A stretch of 64,000 bases of DNA from contig CAVTGS010000012.1 of assembly GCA_963734295.1 (NCBI GenBank), positions 1 to 64,000 of the forward strand. Reading direction: 5' to 3'. Positions 1-9,808 of this stretch are shown here, one piece after another. The position numbers were made by a program, and so were the translations under genes. The stretch is from JAEUMW01 sp963734295. Lineage in GTDB: Bacteria; Pseudomonadota; Gammaproteobacteria; Burkholderiales; JAEUMW01. Every line of letters begins with the position of its first letter. Positions within the stretch are counted from its first letter, which is position 1. The notes below the pieces were generated by a model. It was given only the letters and a program-made list of their open reading frames with translations. It made no database searches and was not told where the DNA came from.

Positions 1-190
1 AGAATGCTGCGCCGGCTTTGGCGATCGGAAAAGGCTCGCGGAGCGTCAGACCGATGGCTGCTTTGATAGCAAATTGCGGGGCGGCGATGAAGGTCTGCTC
101 CTGGCCGCCAGCAGTCCTATCTTTTCATATGCCGTCAGGCTTGTCAGGATCACCTACACGCAATCGCTAACCCTCCGCGTGACGTTCGCG

Positions 191-535
191 CTAGCGGGTC
201 CGGGCAGCCTTCACGAACTCGAGCGACGCTCGAAACAGTTCGAGATCCTTCTCGTACTCGGCCGCCTCGGCGCGGTCGATCTGTATCCACTCCCGTGAAC
301 TCGCCATACCGCCCGGCTGAAACGGGACGACGTTGCTCCTTGAGAACTGCAGGTCGGTTGCGGTGGCGGCGGGCAGGCGCAGTCCAACGCCGTTGCCGCT
401 GATGCACGCGAACATCTTGTCGCTGACGAAATAGGCGTCGAGGCCGTTGATTTTTCTGGCGCTGACGCCCGGGAGTTTGAGAAGCAGAGCGTCGATCTGC
501 GCCTTGCGGCTGGACTCGCGGGTGTCGGTATTCAA
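191..535 (-). CDS. TfoX/Sxy N-terminal-like small protein
   Basis: A 114-residue soluble protein. The segment KLPGVSARKINGLDAYFV followed by a short beta-rich stretch (MFACISGNGVGLRLP) resembles the N-terminal domain of the TfoX/Sxy family, whose members are linked to competence regulation, but the match is by eye only. There is no signal peptide or membrane segment. It stands alone and reads in the same direction as the phosphatidyltransferase gene upstream of it. The role is unknown; a YjbR/MmcQ-like fold is an alternative. Confidence 0.55.
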   Translation of the reverse strand: MNTDTRESSRKAQIDALLLKLPGVSARKINGLDAYFVSDKMFACISGNGVGLRLPAATATDLQFSRSNVVPFQPGGMASSREWIQIDRAEAAEYEKDLELFRASLEFVKAARTR

Positions 536-591
536 GGGGCATCCGCCTGGGTTGTCATGATCAGAGTGACGCGCTCAATGTCTTCCGTGCC

Positions 592-1156
592 TTATTCGGA
601 GGTCCCCTGGTGGCTGCGCCCGGGATGCACCGCCTTCGCGCTCCACACCCAGACGTAATGCAGCCCCGACGCCACGATCGTCCCGACCAGGACGACGTAG
701 GCCGCGATCAACCATCCGCCGAGTTCGATGAGCCCCGCTGCCTGGGCCAGCACCAGCGTAAACACTGCGAAGACGAGCCCTGTGTTGGCCTTGCCGAGCC
801 ACGTCGGCGTCATCTCCACGTGGCCGCGCCACCAGCGATAAGCCAAGAACCCGGCGACGATGACCACGTCGCGCAGCACCACCGCGAGCGCCACCCACAC
901 CGGGAGCAGCTCGAGCCACGTCAAGGTGACGGCGGTGCAGACGATCATGAGCTTGTCGGCGGCGGGGTCGAGCACCGCGCCGATTGCACTGTGCTGGTTG
1001 AAATGCCGCGCCAGAAATCCGTCGAGAACGTCGCTCACGGCGGCGCTGACGAAGACCGCGAGCGCAGTCCCGTACAGTTTCCCCGAGAAGCAGGTAGACC
1101 ATGGCCGGCACGAGGAGCAGCCGGACGAAAGTGATGAGGTTGGGTGCCGTGAGCAC
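592..1156 (-). CDS. CDP-alcohol phosphatidyltransferase (frameshifted)
   Basis: Integral membrane enzyme that transfers a phosphatidyl group from CDP-diacylglycerol to an alcohol, most likely of the PgsA/CLS type. The family signature D-x2-D-G-x2-A-R-x8-G-x3-D-x3-D is complete (SDVLDGFLAR then GAVLDPAADK). The N-terminal helix (TAPNLITFVRLLLVPAMVYL) lies in another frame. Removing one G from the GGGG run near 1080 joins the two parts. The start chosen is the GTG at 1156, directly before the conserved LTAPNLITFVR segment. About 188 residues, normal for the family. Whether the product is phosphatidylglycerophosphate or something else cannot be told from sequence. Confidence 0.8.
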
Positions 1157-1281
1157 GGTAGCGGGATCGCGTGCAGGTCCGAAGATGGACCACCTCCCAA
1201 GGCCTAAGATACCACAGGCTCCGGGGTCCGTTTTCGCCGGCTGCACGCGCCCGGCAGGGGAAAACCCTTGGGTCCCGGCGC

Positions 1282-1287
1282 TATAAT
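1282..1287 (+). promoter_or_regulatory. candidate -10 box for the PEBP gene
   Basis: A perfect TATAAT hexamer lies 33 bases before the GTG start at 1320. No good -35 box is visible 16-18 bases upstream, so this is only a candidate. Confidence 0.35.
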
Positions 1288-1319
1288 CGCGCTCGTTCTC
1301 AAGGATGGAGGAACCCACC

Positions 1320-1949
1320 GTGAAGCTCACCAGCTCGTGCTTTGCCGACGGGCAACAGATCCCCGTCGACTGCGCGTTCTGCGTGCCCGATCCGAAGACC
1401 CACGCCGGCCTCTCGCAGAATCTCAATCCAGACCTGTCGTGGAGCGATCTGCCGCCCGGCACGAAGTCGCTGGTGCTGATCTGCCACGACCCCGACGTGC
1501 CAAGCAAGCCCGACGACGTCAACCAGGAGGGGCGCACGGTGCCGGCATCGCTGCCGCGCATCGACTTCTTCCACTGGGTGTTGGTGGATCTGCCCGCGAA
1601 CGCCGCGCCGATCGCCAAGGGCGAATTCGCGAGCAGCGTCACCGCGAAGGGCAAGCCGGGGCCCGACGCACCGCGCGGCGCGCGCCAGGGCGTGAACGAC
1701 TACACGAACTGGTTCGCCGGCGACGCGGACATGGGCGGCGACTACTACGGCTACGACGGTCCGTGCCCGCCGTGGAACGACTCGATTCCCCATCACTACA
1801 TCTTCACGCTGTACGCGCTCGACGTCGCGCGCTGCCCTGTCGAGGGCCGCTTCACGGGACCCGATGTACGCAAGGCGATCGAAGGGCACGTGCTGGCGAG
1901 CGCGACGGTGACGGGTCGTTACGCGTTGAATCCCGACGTGAAGCTCTGA
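1320..1949 (+). CDS. YbhB/YbcL-family PEBP (Raf kinase inhibitor-like) protein
   Basis: Phosphatidylethanolamine-binding-protein fold. Visible family marks are LTSSCFADGQQIP at the start, PDLSWSDLPPGTKSLVLICHDPD in the anion-binding region, FFHWVLVDLP, and GYDGPCPPWNDSIPHHYIFTLYALD. An ATG at 1305 is in frame, but the GTG at 1320 has a GGAGG at 1307-1311 with 8-base spacing, and it gives the usual MKLTSS N-terminus, so it is preferred. About 209 residues. The physiological ligand of bacterial members is not known. It is followed closely by the isoaspartyl methyltransferase gene on the same strand. Confidence 0.85.
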   Translation: MKLTSSCFADGQQIPVDCAFCVPDPKTHAGLSQNLNPDLSWSDLPPGTKSLVLICHDPDVPSKPDDVNQEGRTVPASLPRIDFFHWVLVDLPANAAPIAKGEFASSVTAKGKPGPDAPRGARQGVNDYTNWFAGDADMGGDYYGYDGPCPPWNDSIPHHYIFTLYALDVARCPVEGRFTGPDVRKAIEGHVLASATVTGRYALNPDVKL

Positions 1950-2000
1950 CGGGCACCGGCACCGCCGGGGCGAGCGCCCGGCAGTGTCGCGATCGGTCCA

Positions 2001-2731
2001 ATGCGCTTCCTCCTCCGATTCCGGCGCTGCTCCTGCTCGGCCTCTCGTGCGTGGCGCATGCGGCCGACGATCCCTATGCCGGCGAGCGGGCCAAGCTGCT
2101 TGAAGAGGTCGCCGCGCTCGCCGCGCACACAGGCGACGAAACCGGCCGCGAGAAGTTCGACCCGCGCGTGCTCGACGCGCTCGCGAAGGTACCGCGACAT
2201 CGCTTCGTACCCGCCGACCAGGAGAAGTACGCCTACAAGAATCGTCCATTGTCGATCGGCTATGGGCAGACGATCTCGCAGCCGTACATCGTCGCGCTGA
2301 TGACCGATCTCCTGAACGTGCAGTCGGGCCAACGCATCCTCGAGATTGGCACCGGCTCGGGTTACCAGGCGGCGATCCTCGCCGAGATGGGCGCGGAGGT
2401 GTACACGATCGAGATCGTCGAACCTCTCGGAAAGCGGGCCGAAGCGACGCTCGCGGCGGTGGGCTACGGCAAGGTGAAGGTGCGGGTCGGCGATGGCTAC
2501 TTCGGCTGGGAGGCGCACGCGCCGTTCGATGCCATCATCGTGACCGCCGCCGCGAGCCACGTGCCGCCGGCGCTCGTCAAGCAGCTCAAGCCCGGCGGAC
2601 GCATGGTGATTCCCGTCGGCGCCCAGTTCCTCACGCAACACCTGCAGCTCGTCGAGAAGGAAGCGGACGGCAGCGTGGTCAGCAAGCAGATCCTGCCGGT
2701 GCGCTTCGTCCCGCTCACCGGTGGGCACTGA
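2001..2731 (+). CDS. pcm: protein-L-isoaspartate O-methyltransferase, probably exported
   Basis: Repairs isoaspartyl residues in damaged proteins by SAM-dependent methylation. The SAM-binding motif ILEIGTGSGYQAAILAEMG and the family segment YGQTISQPYIVALMTDLL are clear. A hydrophobic stretch ending in SCVAHA precedes the mature region ADDPYAGERAK and looks like a Sec signal peptide. The frame of the body has no start codon there. The ATG at 2001 lies two bases out of frame and would give MRFLL joined to IPALLLLGLSCVAHA, so a small insertion near 2015 is likely; a GTG at 1984 is another possible start. The stop overlaps the next gene start by 11 bases, implying translational coupling. Confidence 0.75.
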
Positions 2732-5181
2732 GCCGCCGCCCGAGGCACGGGCGGGGTCCGCGCGACCGCCGCTCCTCGCGGTGTCGGTGCTCTCCGCCGC
2801 GGTGCTCGCCTACGAGGTGCTGTTGACGCGCCTCTTCGCGATCGTGCAGTGGCACCACTTCGCTTACATGATCATCAGCGTGGCGCTGCTCGGCTACGGG
2901 GCCGCCGGGACCACGGTTACGCTGCTGCGCGAACGCCTCGTGCCGCGGACGCACGCGACCTTCGCGGCCGGGGCGGCGCTCTTCGCGGTATCCGCAGTCG
3001 TGAGCTTCCTCATCGCCGAGCGCCTGCCCTTCAACGCGCTGGAATTTCTGTGGGACGCGCGGCAGGCCGGCTACCTCTGCGCGCTGTACGCGCTGCTCTT
3101 CGTTCCGTTCTACTTCGCCGCGATCGCTTTGTGCACGGTGTTCACACGCTATGCGGAGGAGGCGCCGCGCCTCTACAGCTTCGACATACTCGGCGCAGCG
3201 GCAGGCAGCCTCGGCGTGATCGCCGGCCTCTTCCTGTTCCATCCGATGAGCGCGCTCAAGCTCGTGGGCGCGGCGGGCATCGCAGCCGCGCTGCTCGCTC
3301 GCGGGGGTGTTCGCGGAGATCTCGCCTCGTGGGGATTGATCGCGGCGGCGATCGCGTTGCTCGCGTTCCCCGGAGATCGACTCGGGCTCGTGTCGTCACC
3401 GTACAAGGATCTGTCGCAGGCGCTGCAGGTGAGCGGCGCGAAGCTCGTCGCGGAGCGCTCGAGCCCGCTCGGCTTCGTCACGGTGGTCGACAGCCCCGCC
3501 GTGCCGTTTCGCCATGCGCCGGGCCTGAGCCTCGCCGCACCCGCAGGACCGCCCGCGCAGCTCGGCGTCTTCACCGATGGCAACGGCTTCAGCGCCATCG
3601 ATCGCTTCACCGGGGACCGCGCGTCGATCGCGTACCTCGACTGGCTGCCGTCGGCGTTGCCTTACCATCTGTTGACGAAGCCAAGCGCGCTGGTGCTCGG
3701 GAGCGGGGCGGGCAGCGACGTGCTGCAGGCGTGGTCTCTTGGCGCTGGCGCGATCACCGCGGTGGAGCTCAACCCCGATCTCGTCGAGCTCGTGCAGCAG
3801 GACTTCGGCGCGTTCTCCGGCCGGCCGTATGCGCTGTCCGGCGTGACCGTGCACGTGGGCGAGGCGCGGGGCTTCGTCGCCGCGAGCGACATGCGGTACG
3901 ACCTGATCCAGGTGGCGCTGCTCGATGCTTTCGGTGCGGCATCCGCCAGCGTCTACTCCCTCAGCGAGAGCTACCTCTACACGGTCGAGGCGCTGCAGCT
4001 CTACCTGCGGCATCTCGCCCCGGGCGGCTATCTCGCCATCACCCGCTGGATGACGCTGCCGCCGCGCGACCTGCTCAAACTCTTCGCAACCGCCATCGCC
4101 GCATTGGAACGTGCCGGCGTGCCCGATCCGGCAGCACGGCTCGCGCTCGTCCGTGGCATGCGCACGGCGACGCTGCTGGTGAAGAACGGCCCAATCACGG
4201 CCGAGGAGGTCGAACGGATCAAGGAATTCGCCCGCGAACGCGCGTTCGACACGGCCTACTACCCCGGCATCGGCGCGGCGGAGGGCGAGCGCTTCAACCG
4301 GCTCGACCGGCCCTACTTCGCCGAAGCCACGCGCGCGCTGTTGGGTCCGGACCGCGCCTCATGGATCGACCGCTACAAGTTCATGATTTCGCCAGCCACC
4401 GACGACCGGCCGTATTTCCATCGACTTCTTCAAGTGGTCGAGCCTGCGGGAGTTGCTGCGGCTGAAGGAGGAGGGCGCGTTGCCGCTGGTCGAATGGGGG
4501 TACCCGGTGCTGGTCGCGACACTCGCGCAAGCGCTGACGTTGAGCACGGTGCTGATCCTGCTGCCCCTCGTGCTCGCGCGGCGGCGGCTGCGCGTGCTGG
4601 AGGGCAATAGCGACCTGCGCGTGGCGGGCTACTTCGCGGCTATCGGGACCGCGTTCATGTTCATCGAGATCGCGTTCATCCAGAAATTCGTGCTGTTCCT
4701 CTCCCACCCGCTGTACGCAGTCGCCGTCGCGCTCGCCGGGTTCCTGTTCTTCGCGGGTCTCGGCAGCCGTTTCGCGGCGCGGCTCGGCCGGCCGAGCGTG
4801 GCCGCGCGGTCAGGCATCGCGATCGCCGCGATCGTCGTGACGGGCGTCGTCTATCTGCTCGCGTTGCCCGTGATCTTTCCGAGGTTGATGGGATGGCCCG
4901 ACGCGGCGAAGGTCGTGCTCGCCCTCGTCCTGATCGCGCCACTCGCGTTGCCGATGGGATTGCCCTTCCCGGTCGGGCTCGCGAGCGTCCATCGCATTGC
5001 GCCTCGGCTCGTGCCGTGGGCCTGGGGTGTCAACGCGTTTGCCTCGGTCATCGCCGCCATTCTGGCGACGCTCGTCGCGATGCACATCGGCTTCAGTGCG
5101 GTGGTGTCGATCGCGCTGATGCTCTACGGCGCGGCAGCGATGCTGGCGCCGCGCGACCCTGTGGCGGCCGCGACCTCGTGA
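2721..5181 (+). CDS. multi-pass membrane protein with spermidine-synthase-like domain (frameshifted)
   Basis: About 820 residues once one extra base near 4425 is removed. The first ~220 residues form several membrane helices (ALLGYGAAGTTVTLL, YALLFVPFYFAAIALCTVF). A Rossmann methyltransferase/aminopropyltransferase core follows (ALVLGSGAGSDVLQAWSLGA, ITAVELNPDLVELV). The family mark DDRPYF precedes the frame break, and a second block of membrane helices ends the protein. The fold belongs to the spermidine/spermine synthase superfamily, but the substrate of these membrane-embedded forms is unknown and polyamine synthesis should not be assumed. The GTG start at 2721 lies inside the end of pcm. 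Confidence 0.75.
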
Positions 5182-5194
5182 CCTCGGCAGCCGT

Positions 5195-8100
5195 CTACTC
5201 TCGTCTGCCGCGCTCGCACAGCACGGAGCCGAACAGGTGCTCGAAGCGGCGCTGCTCCGCTTCTCCAATGGTTTCCAGCGCCGGCTTGACGAGACGCAGC
5301 GGGCGCGCGCGCGCGACCTTGCGCGACCCTATGAGCTTGCGCAGCGCAGCGCGCGCGAGCCCCATCCGCCGCAGGTGATCCTGGATGCGGAAGAACACCA
5401 GCTCGATGCCAGTGGCGGTTGCAATCGTGACTGCCAAGCCCACGGGCAGGCGGATGGATTTCCTGGCGTCCTGCGGATTGCTTACCACGACATCGACGCG
5501 GTCTACCTGCAGCTCGTCGCGCCGCAAGTCCTTGTGCTGCTCTACGAGTTGCGACACCAGATTCTCTTCCAGAAAATTGAGTGCGCCCACGGTGCCCGAT
5601 TCCCGGATGTCCTGAACCTCCACATCGCCCAAGGCAAGACCCAGGTGCCGTTTGCAGAAGCTCTGGAAGCGAATCCCGTAGGTCGCCGCACTCATCGCCC
5701 ACGTCACGCGGAACATGTTGCACCACGCCCAGTGACGGAACAGGTTCATCCAGCCGCGGTTGTCGGGGTGATCGCACTGGGTCTCCAGCTCGAGCTCGAG
5801 GTAGACGTTCTCCATGAGCTGCATCACGCCGTTGCAGAGGTAGAACCCCTCGCGCAGCTCGCCATAGGTGTCCGGCAGCCATTGTTCGAGGGGGACCTCG
5901 TACTTCGTACCCGCCGCGATGGCTTGCCAGTTCGGGTAGATCTGCGCATCGAGAAAGCGCAGCTGCGGATCGTTGCGCAAGCGTTCGTAGATGGCGTCCA
6001 GAGTCTCGGTATGACGTGTGAACGCTCCCGTAGCGCCCTTCGCCGCCGGATACCAGACCGAGGCGAGCGCGACGATCAGGCCTTCCACGTCGGAGAAGAG
6101 GGGGGTCCTCTGCTCCTCCGGCTGGTCCGCCTCGGCCAGCTCCTTCGCTTTCGCGAGCACGCACTTGCCGATGTGGTAGCCGAGCTTGCGATAGCTCTCG
6201 AACTGCGATTCGTCGAACCACTGATCGCCGGTGCTCTGGTGCGGGAACGTCGACTCGACCCCGGCGTACTGCAGGATGTCGGTCGGCTCGTCGCCCACGA
6301 GCGAGGGCTTGAGATACAGGAGTACGCCCGGCAGCGCGCCCGCGTCCCGCAGGTCGTAGCGGATCGCACCGACCGCGCAGTGCCACTCGCTGCGTTTGGT
6401 GTCGCCGCGGGTGCGGATCCGGCTCACGTCGATCTCGATCGGGATGCCGAAGTCGACATGGCACTTGCGGATGGCGTTGCCCAGATCCGCGAACTGCAGA
6501 TGGGCATCCTGGCCGGCGTCGGAGGCGAGGATGAAGCGGCAGCGGCGCCGCACCAGCTCGTAGATGCCGAGGTTCTCGAAGTGTCCGCCGTCGCTCAGAT
6601 AGACATAGCGTGCGGTGCTCGTCGTGTTGCCGACCAATTCGTCATAGAGGTACTTCGCGGCGACGCCAGGACCCTTATCCTCCCAGGCCTTGGGGTCGGT
6701 CGGGTTACCGCACCAGCGGCCGAGCCGCACATTGAACACGGTCATCAGGAATGCAAGGGCCGGCGAGCTGTGGTAGCCCATGTTGGGGCTGGCGGCCGCA
6801 CCGGAGATCGCGAGCGCGGACCCCAGGCTGACGCCTTCCGCCATCGACCGCGCCGTGGGGCGGTAACATCCGCGTGCCGCGCTGTCGTGCTCTTTCGCGG
6901 TATGTCCGGGCGCGCGGACTGCCGGCCCTTCCTGCCGCAGGAGCTGCTCCGTGTCCGCTTCGCTCGTGGGCGGCAGCTCGAAGCCGGAGAGCAGCGGTGT
7001 AAAGACGAAGCTCGCGGCCTTGCGCTGCTGCCACTCGAGCGCCTGCCCGTGCACGATGTTGAGGGCGGTGTTGACGATGTGATAGGGGCGCTGCCACCGC
7101 CGCTCCCCGGCGGGCGCAGGCTCGCAGTAGAGCTCGTGCAGCGGCAGGTCGTCCTGCTCGTCGAAGGCCGTGAAGGGCTGCGGCTGCCGTTCGCGTGCGC
7201 GCGTCGCGCCCAGGTAGCAGCGGGTCAGGCGGAAGCGGTAGAAGTTGTGCAGCGAGAAGAGATTGATGTCGACGCGCCAGGACAGCAGCAACCCCAGCCC
7301 GAACGCGCAGGCCGCCACGAGGACGAGGTGCAGCGGCTCCGCAGCGTTCATCACGCAGAACTCGGCATCCACGACGGCCGCGAGCGAGGTGCCGCCCCTC
7401 GCATCGTCGCATTGATCGACGGTACCGAGGAGCAGGGGCAGAAGGTAATGCACCAGCAGCGCGATGCCCGTGAGCAGTCCGACGACGAAAATGTAGGGCG
7501 TGATGCGCGCCGCGAGCTCGAGCGCGCGATTGCTCTCCTTCGTGCCGGTGGCCGGTCCCTTGCCGAGGAGCACGCCGCTCACGGTCGCGACGATCCACGT
7601 TCCCAGCGCCCCTTCCGGGATCCACCTGGTTACGCCCTGGGTGCCGCTCAGGTAGTTGAACACGGGGACGGCAAAGATGGAGATCAGGAAGAGCGCGAGC
7701 CAGCCGATGCCGAATGCAATCGCCAGACCGCCGAGTCGGCTCCACCACTCGCGCACGCCATCGGAAAAGCGCCTGCCCATGAGCCCGACGTGGAGCGCCA
7801 CGACGAGGGACAGGAGCTTGAGGACCACGATGGTGCCGAATCCCGCGGCAAGCCAGGCTGCGCTGCGGTCGGCGAAGTAGCGCTTGACCTTCTTCCAGGA
7901 GGTGCACGAAAACGAGAGAACAGCAGGCCACCCGCCGCGCCCGCGATCAGGGCGGTGACGAGCAGCCAGGCCAGGTTGTGCTTCGGCCTGGACCCGTCGT
8001 CGCTGTGCGATCGGTGGCGTCCCATCAGGTAACCGAGGGTCCCGACCACCCACATCGTGAAGTAGATGGTCGCACCCGCGATCATCCACGTCTCGACCGG

Positions 8101-9164
8101 ATGATCGAGCAGGCCGTGTCTTGCAGGTTGAACCAGTAGGCGACGATGTAGGCGCCCATGAATCCGGGCAGCCAGAAGAGGCAGACGATCGCGGTGCGCG
8201 TCGTGAACCAGGGAAACGGTGCCCGGTCGCGCGGCGGCTGGTAGCCCAGATTGGCGCCGATGACGGGAGCCGAGAAGAGCAGCAGGGCGACGCCGTAGAG
8301 CACGAAGCTGTCGGGCATGTCGCTCCAGGGATAGGTCCACTGCTCGATGTAGCGGCTGGACGACCCGACGATGCGTGGCACCATCAGAAACGCCGCGAGA
8401 ACCAGGGTCAGGATGATGAGATTGAGGTACAGGTTGCGCAGATAGGTCGCGATGGCAGCCAGTGTATCGGCCGACAGCACGCCCAGGCGCGGCGTGAGGT
8501 AGTTGCTGTAGCTGCGCAGGAAGCGGATCGCCAGTGATTCCTGATCGCCCAACGAACGGTGGCATACCGGAAGAATCTTCGCTGCGGCGGCGTCCGGGTC
8601 GCCGTTTGCGCGCCGCTTGATGAACGCCGAGAGCCAACTGCCGATATAGCCGCCCCCGGAAACGGTGGAGAGGTAATCGAACACGTGCAGCAGCTTGAGT
8701 TCGGCGAGCGCCTGCAGCACGCCCAGGTTGAAGGTCGCGCTGCGGATGCCGCCACCGGAAAAGGCGAGGCCCGCGAGCCGTGCCTCGTGGGCCGCGTCGA
8801 AGGGGTCGCCCGCGGTCGCGCCGATCTGGCGCCGCAGCGCCTCGGGACGGGCGCGGTTGATCTCGGGCACCTCGGCGCGGAGCAGGTCCGAAAACGAGGC
8901 AGCGGCCTGTTCGTCCAGGCGCTCCGAAATCCGTCCTTGATCGAGGATATTCTCGCGCGGCCAAAAGAATCTGAACCACTTGATGGCGTATATCGTATTG
9001 CGGTCGACGATACCCGTTATGGCTCCGCCGTATGTCCCGGCGACCTTGAGCTCGAGCTGGAGGGTCGCCACGTCGTCGGGCGTGATCGCGTCAGCGCTCT
9101 TCCCGAGCAGGTGCTCGATTTCGGTCATGTCCGGACGGGTGCGGGATGCATGCTCGGTCGACAT
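5195..9164 (-). CDS. giant patatin-like phospholipase with membrane segments (two frame breaks)
   Basis: About 1,320 residues when reconstructed. The N-terminal part carries the patatin hallmarks: the oxyanion-hole loop FSGGGIRSATFNLGVLQAL, the nucleophile serine in STVSGGGYIGSWL, and, after a long insertion, the catalytic aspartate in YLSDGGHFENLG. Between serine and aspartate lie at least six hydrophobic segments (NLIILTLVLAAFLMV, MWVVGTLGYLMG, IVVLKLLSLVVALHVGL, WLALFLISIFAVPVF, ITPYIFVVGLLTGIALLVHYL and others), so the catalytic dyad is split by a membrane domain. Frame breaks near 8108 and 7918 are each repaired by removing a duplicated dinucleotide (AC, TC). It probably hydrolyses membrane lipids. 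Convergent with the preceding gene. Confidence 0.75.
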
Positions 9165-9334
9165 CGTTTCGTTCTCTTGGCTGGGTGCGTCACGTCATCG
9201 CGCGGAGCATCATCCTAACGCGATAGCATACGGCGATGGGAGCAAGTTCCCAATCATCGCGGCGGCTTACAGATGGCTTACGGATTCTGTCGGGCAGGGC
9301 GCGGATTCCCGCGAACGAACTTCGAGGAGCAGGG

Positions 9335-9787
9335 ATGGGGATAGACGAAGGAAGGATCGCCGCGATTCTCGCGGGCAGCCGCACGATTGCCGTCGTCGGG
9401 CTCTCCCCGCGCCCCGCGCGCCCGAGCCACCAGGTCGCGCGATATCTCGTCGCCGCCGGTTATCGCGTGATCCCGGTGAACCCGGGCCACGCCGAGATCC
9501 TCGGGCTGCCTTGCTATCCCGACTTGAAGGCGGTCCCGGAGCCCGTCGACATCGTCGATTGTTTTCGCCGCTCCGACCAGATTCAGCCGATCGCGGAGGA
9601 TGCGGTTGCCATCGGCGCGAAGGTCTTGTGGCTGCAACTCGGGGTGGTGAACGAGGCGGCGGCCGCGTTCGCGGCGCAGGCGGGACTCGCCGTCGTGATG
9701 GACCGCTGCATCAAGATCGACCACGCCGTGCTGGGCATTCGAACGCGGCGGGCAACGGACGGGTCCTCGGCCGGCACGCCGTCGTGA
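9335..9787 (+). CDS. CoA-binding domain protein (YccU-like)
   Basis: A 150-residue Rossmann-fold CoA-binding protein. The dinucleotide/CoA motif TIAVVGLSPRPARPSHQVA, then GYRVIPVNPGHAEILG and the late MDRCIKIDHAVL are typical of the YccU/CoA_binding_2 family. The ATG at 9335 is chosen because a GAGGAG lies 5 bases upstream (9325-9329); an earlier in-frame ATG at 9236 has no ribosome site and adds a non-conserved extension. The function of the family is unknown beyond ligand binding. It lies directly upstream of the two-partner secretion locus, with 21 bases between. Confidence 0.85.
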   Translation: MGIDEGRIAAILAGSRTIAVVGLSPRPARPSHQVARYLVAAGYRVIPVNPGHAEILGLPCYPDLKAVPEPVDIVDCFRRSDQIQPIAEDAVAIGAKVLWLQLGVVNEAAAAFAAQAGLAVVMDRCIKIDHAVLGIRTRRATDGSSAGTPS

Positions 9788-9808
9788 GCCGATTTCCTGA
9801 ATCCCGTC

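Noticed and set aside
1..190. Possible gene or gene fragment at the left end of the window
   Set aside because: Short frames only, with no start signal or recognisable motif; I see nothing to annotate here.
5237..8032. A 931-codon open frame on the plus strand opposite the patatin gene
   Set aside because: Arg/Glu/His-rich shadow sequence without domains; the minus strand carries all patatin motifs in order.
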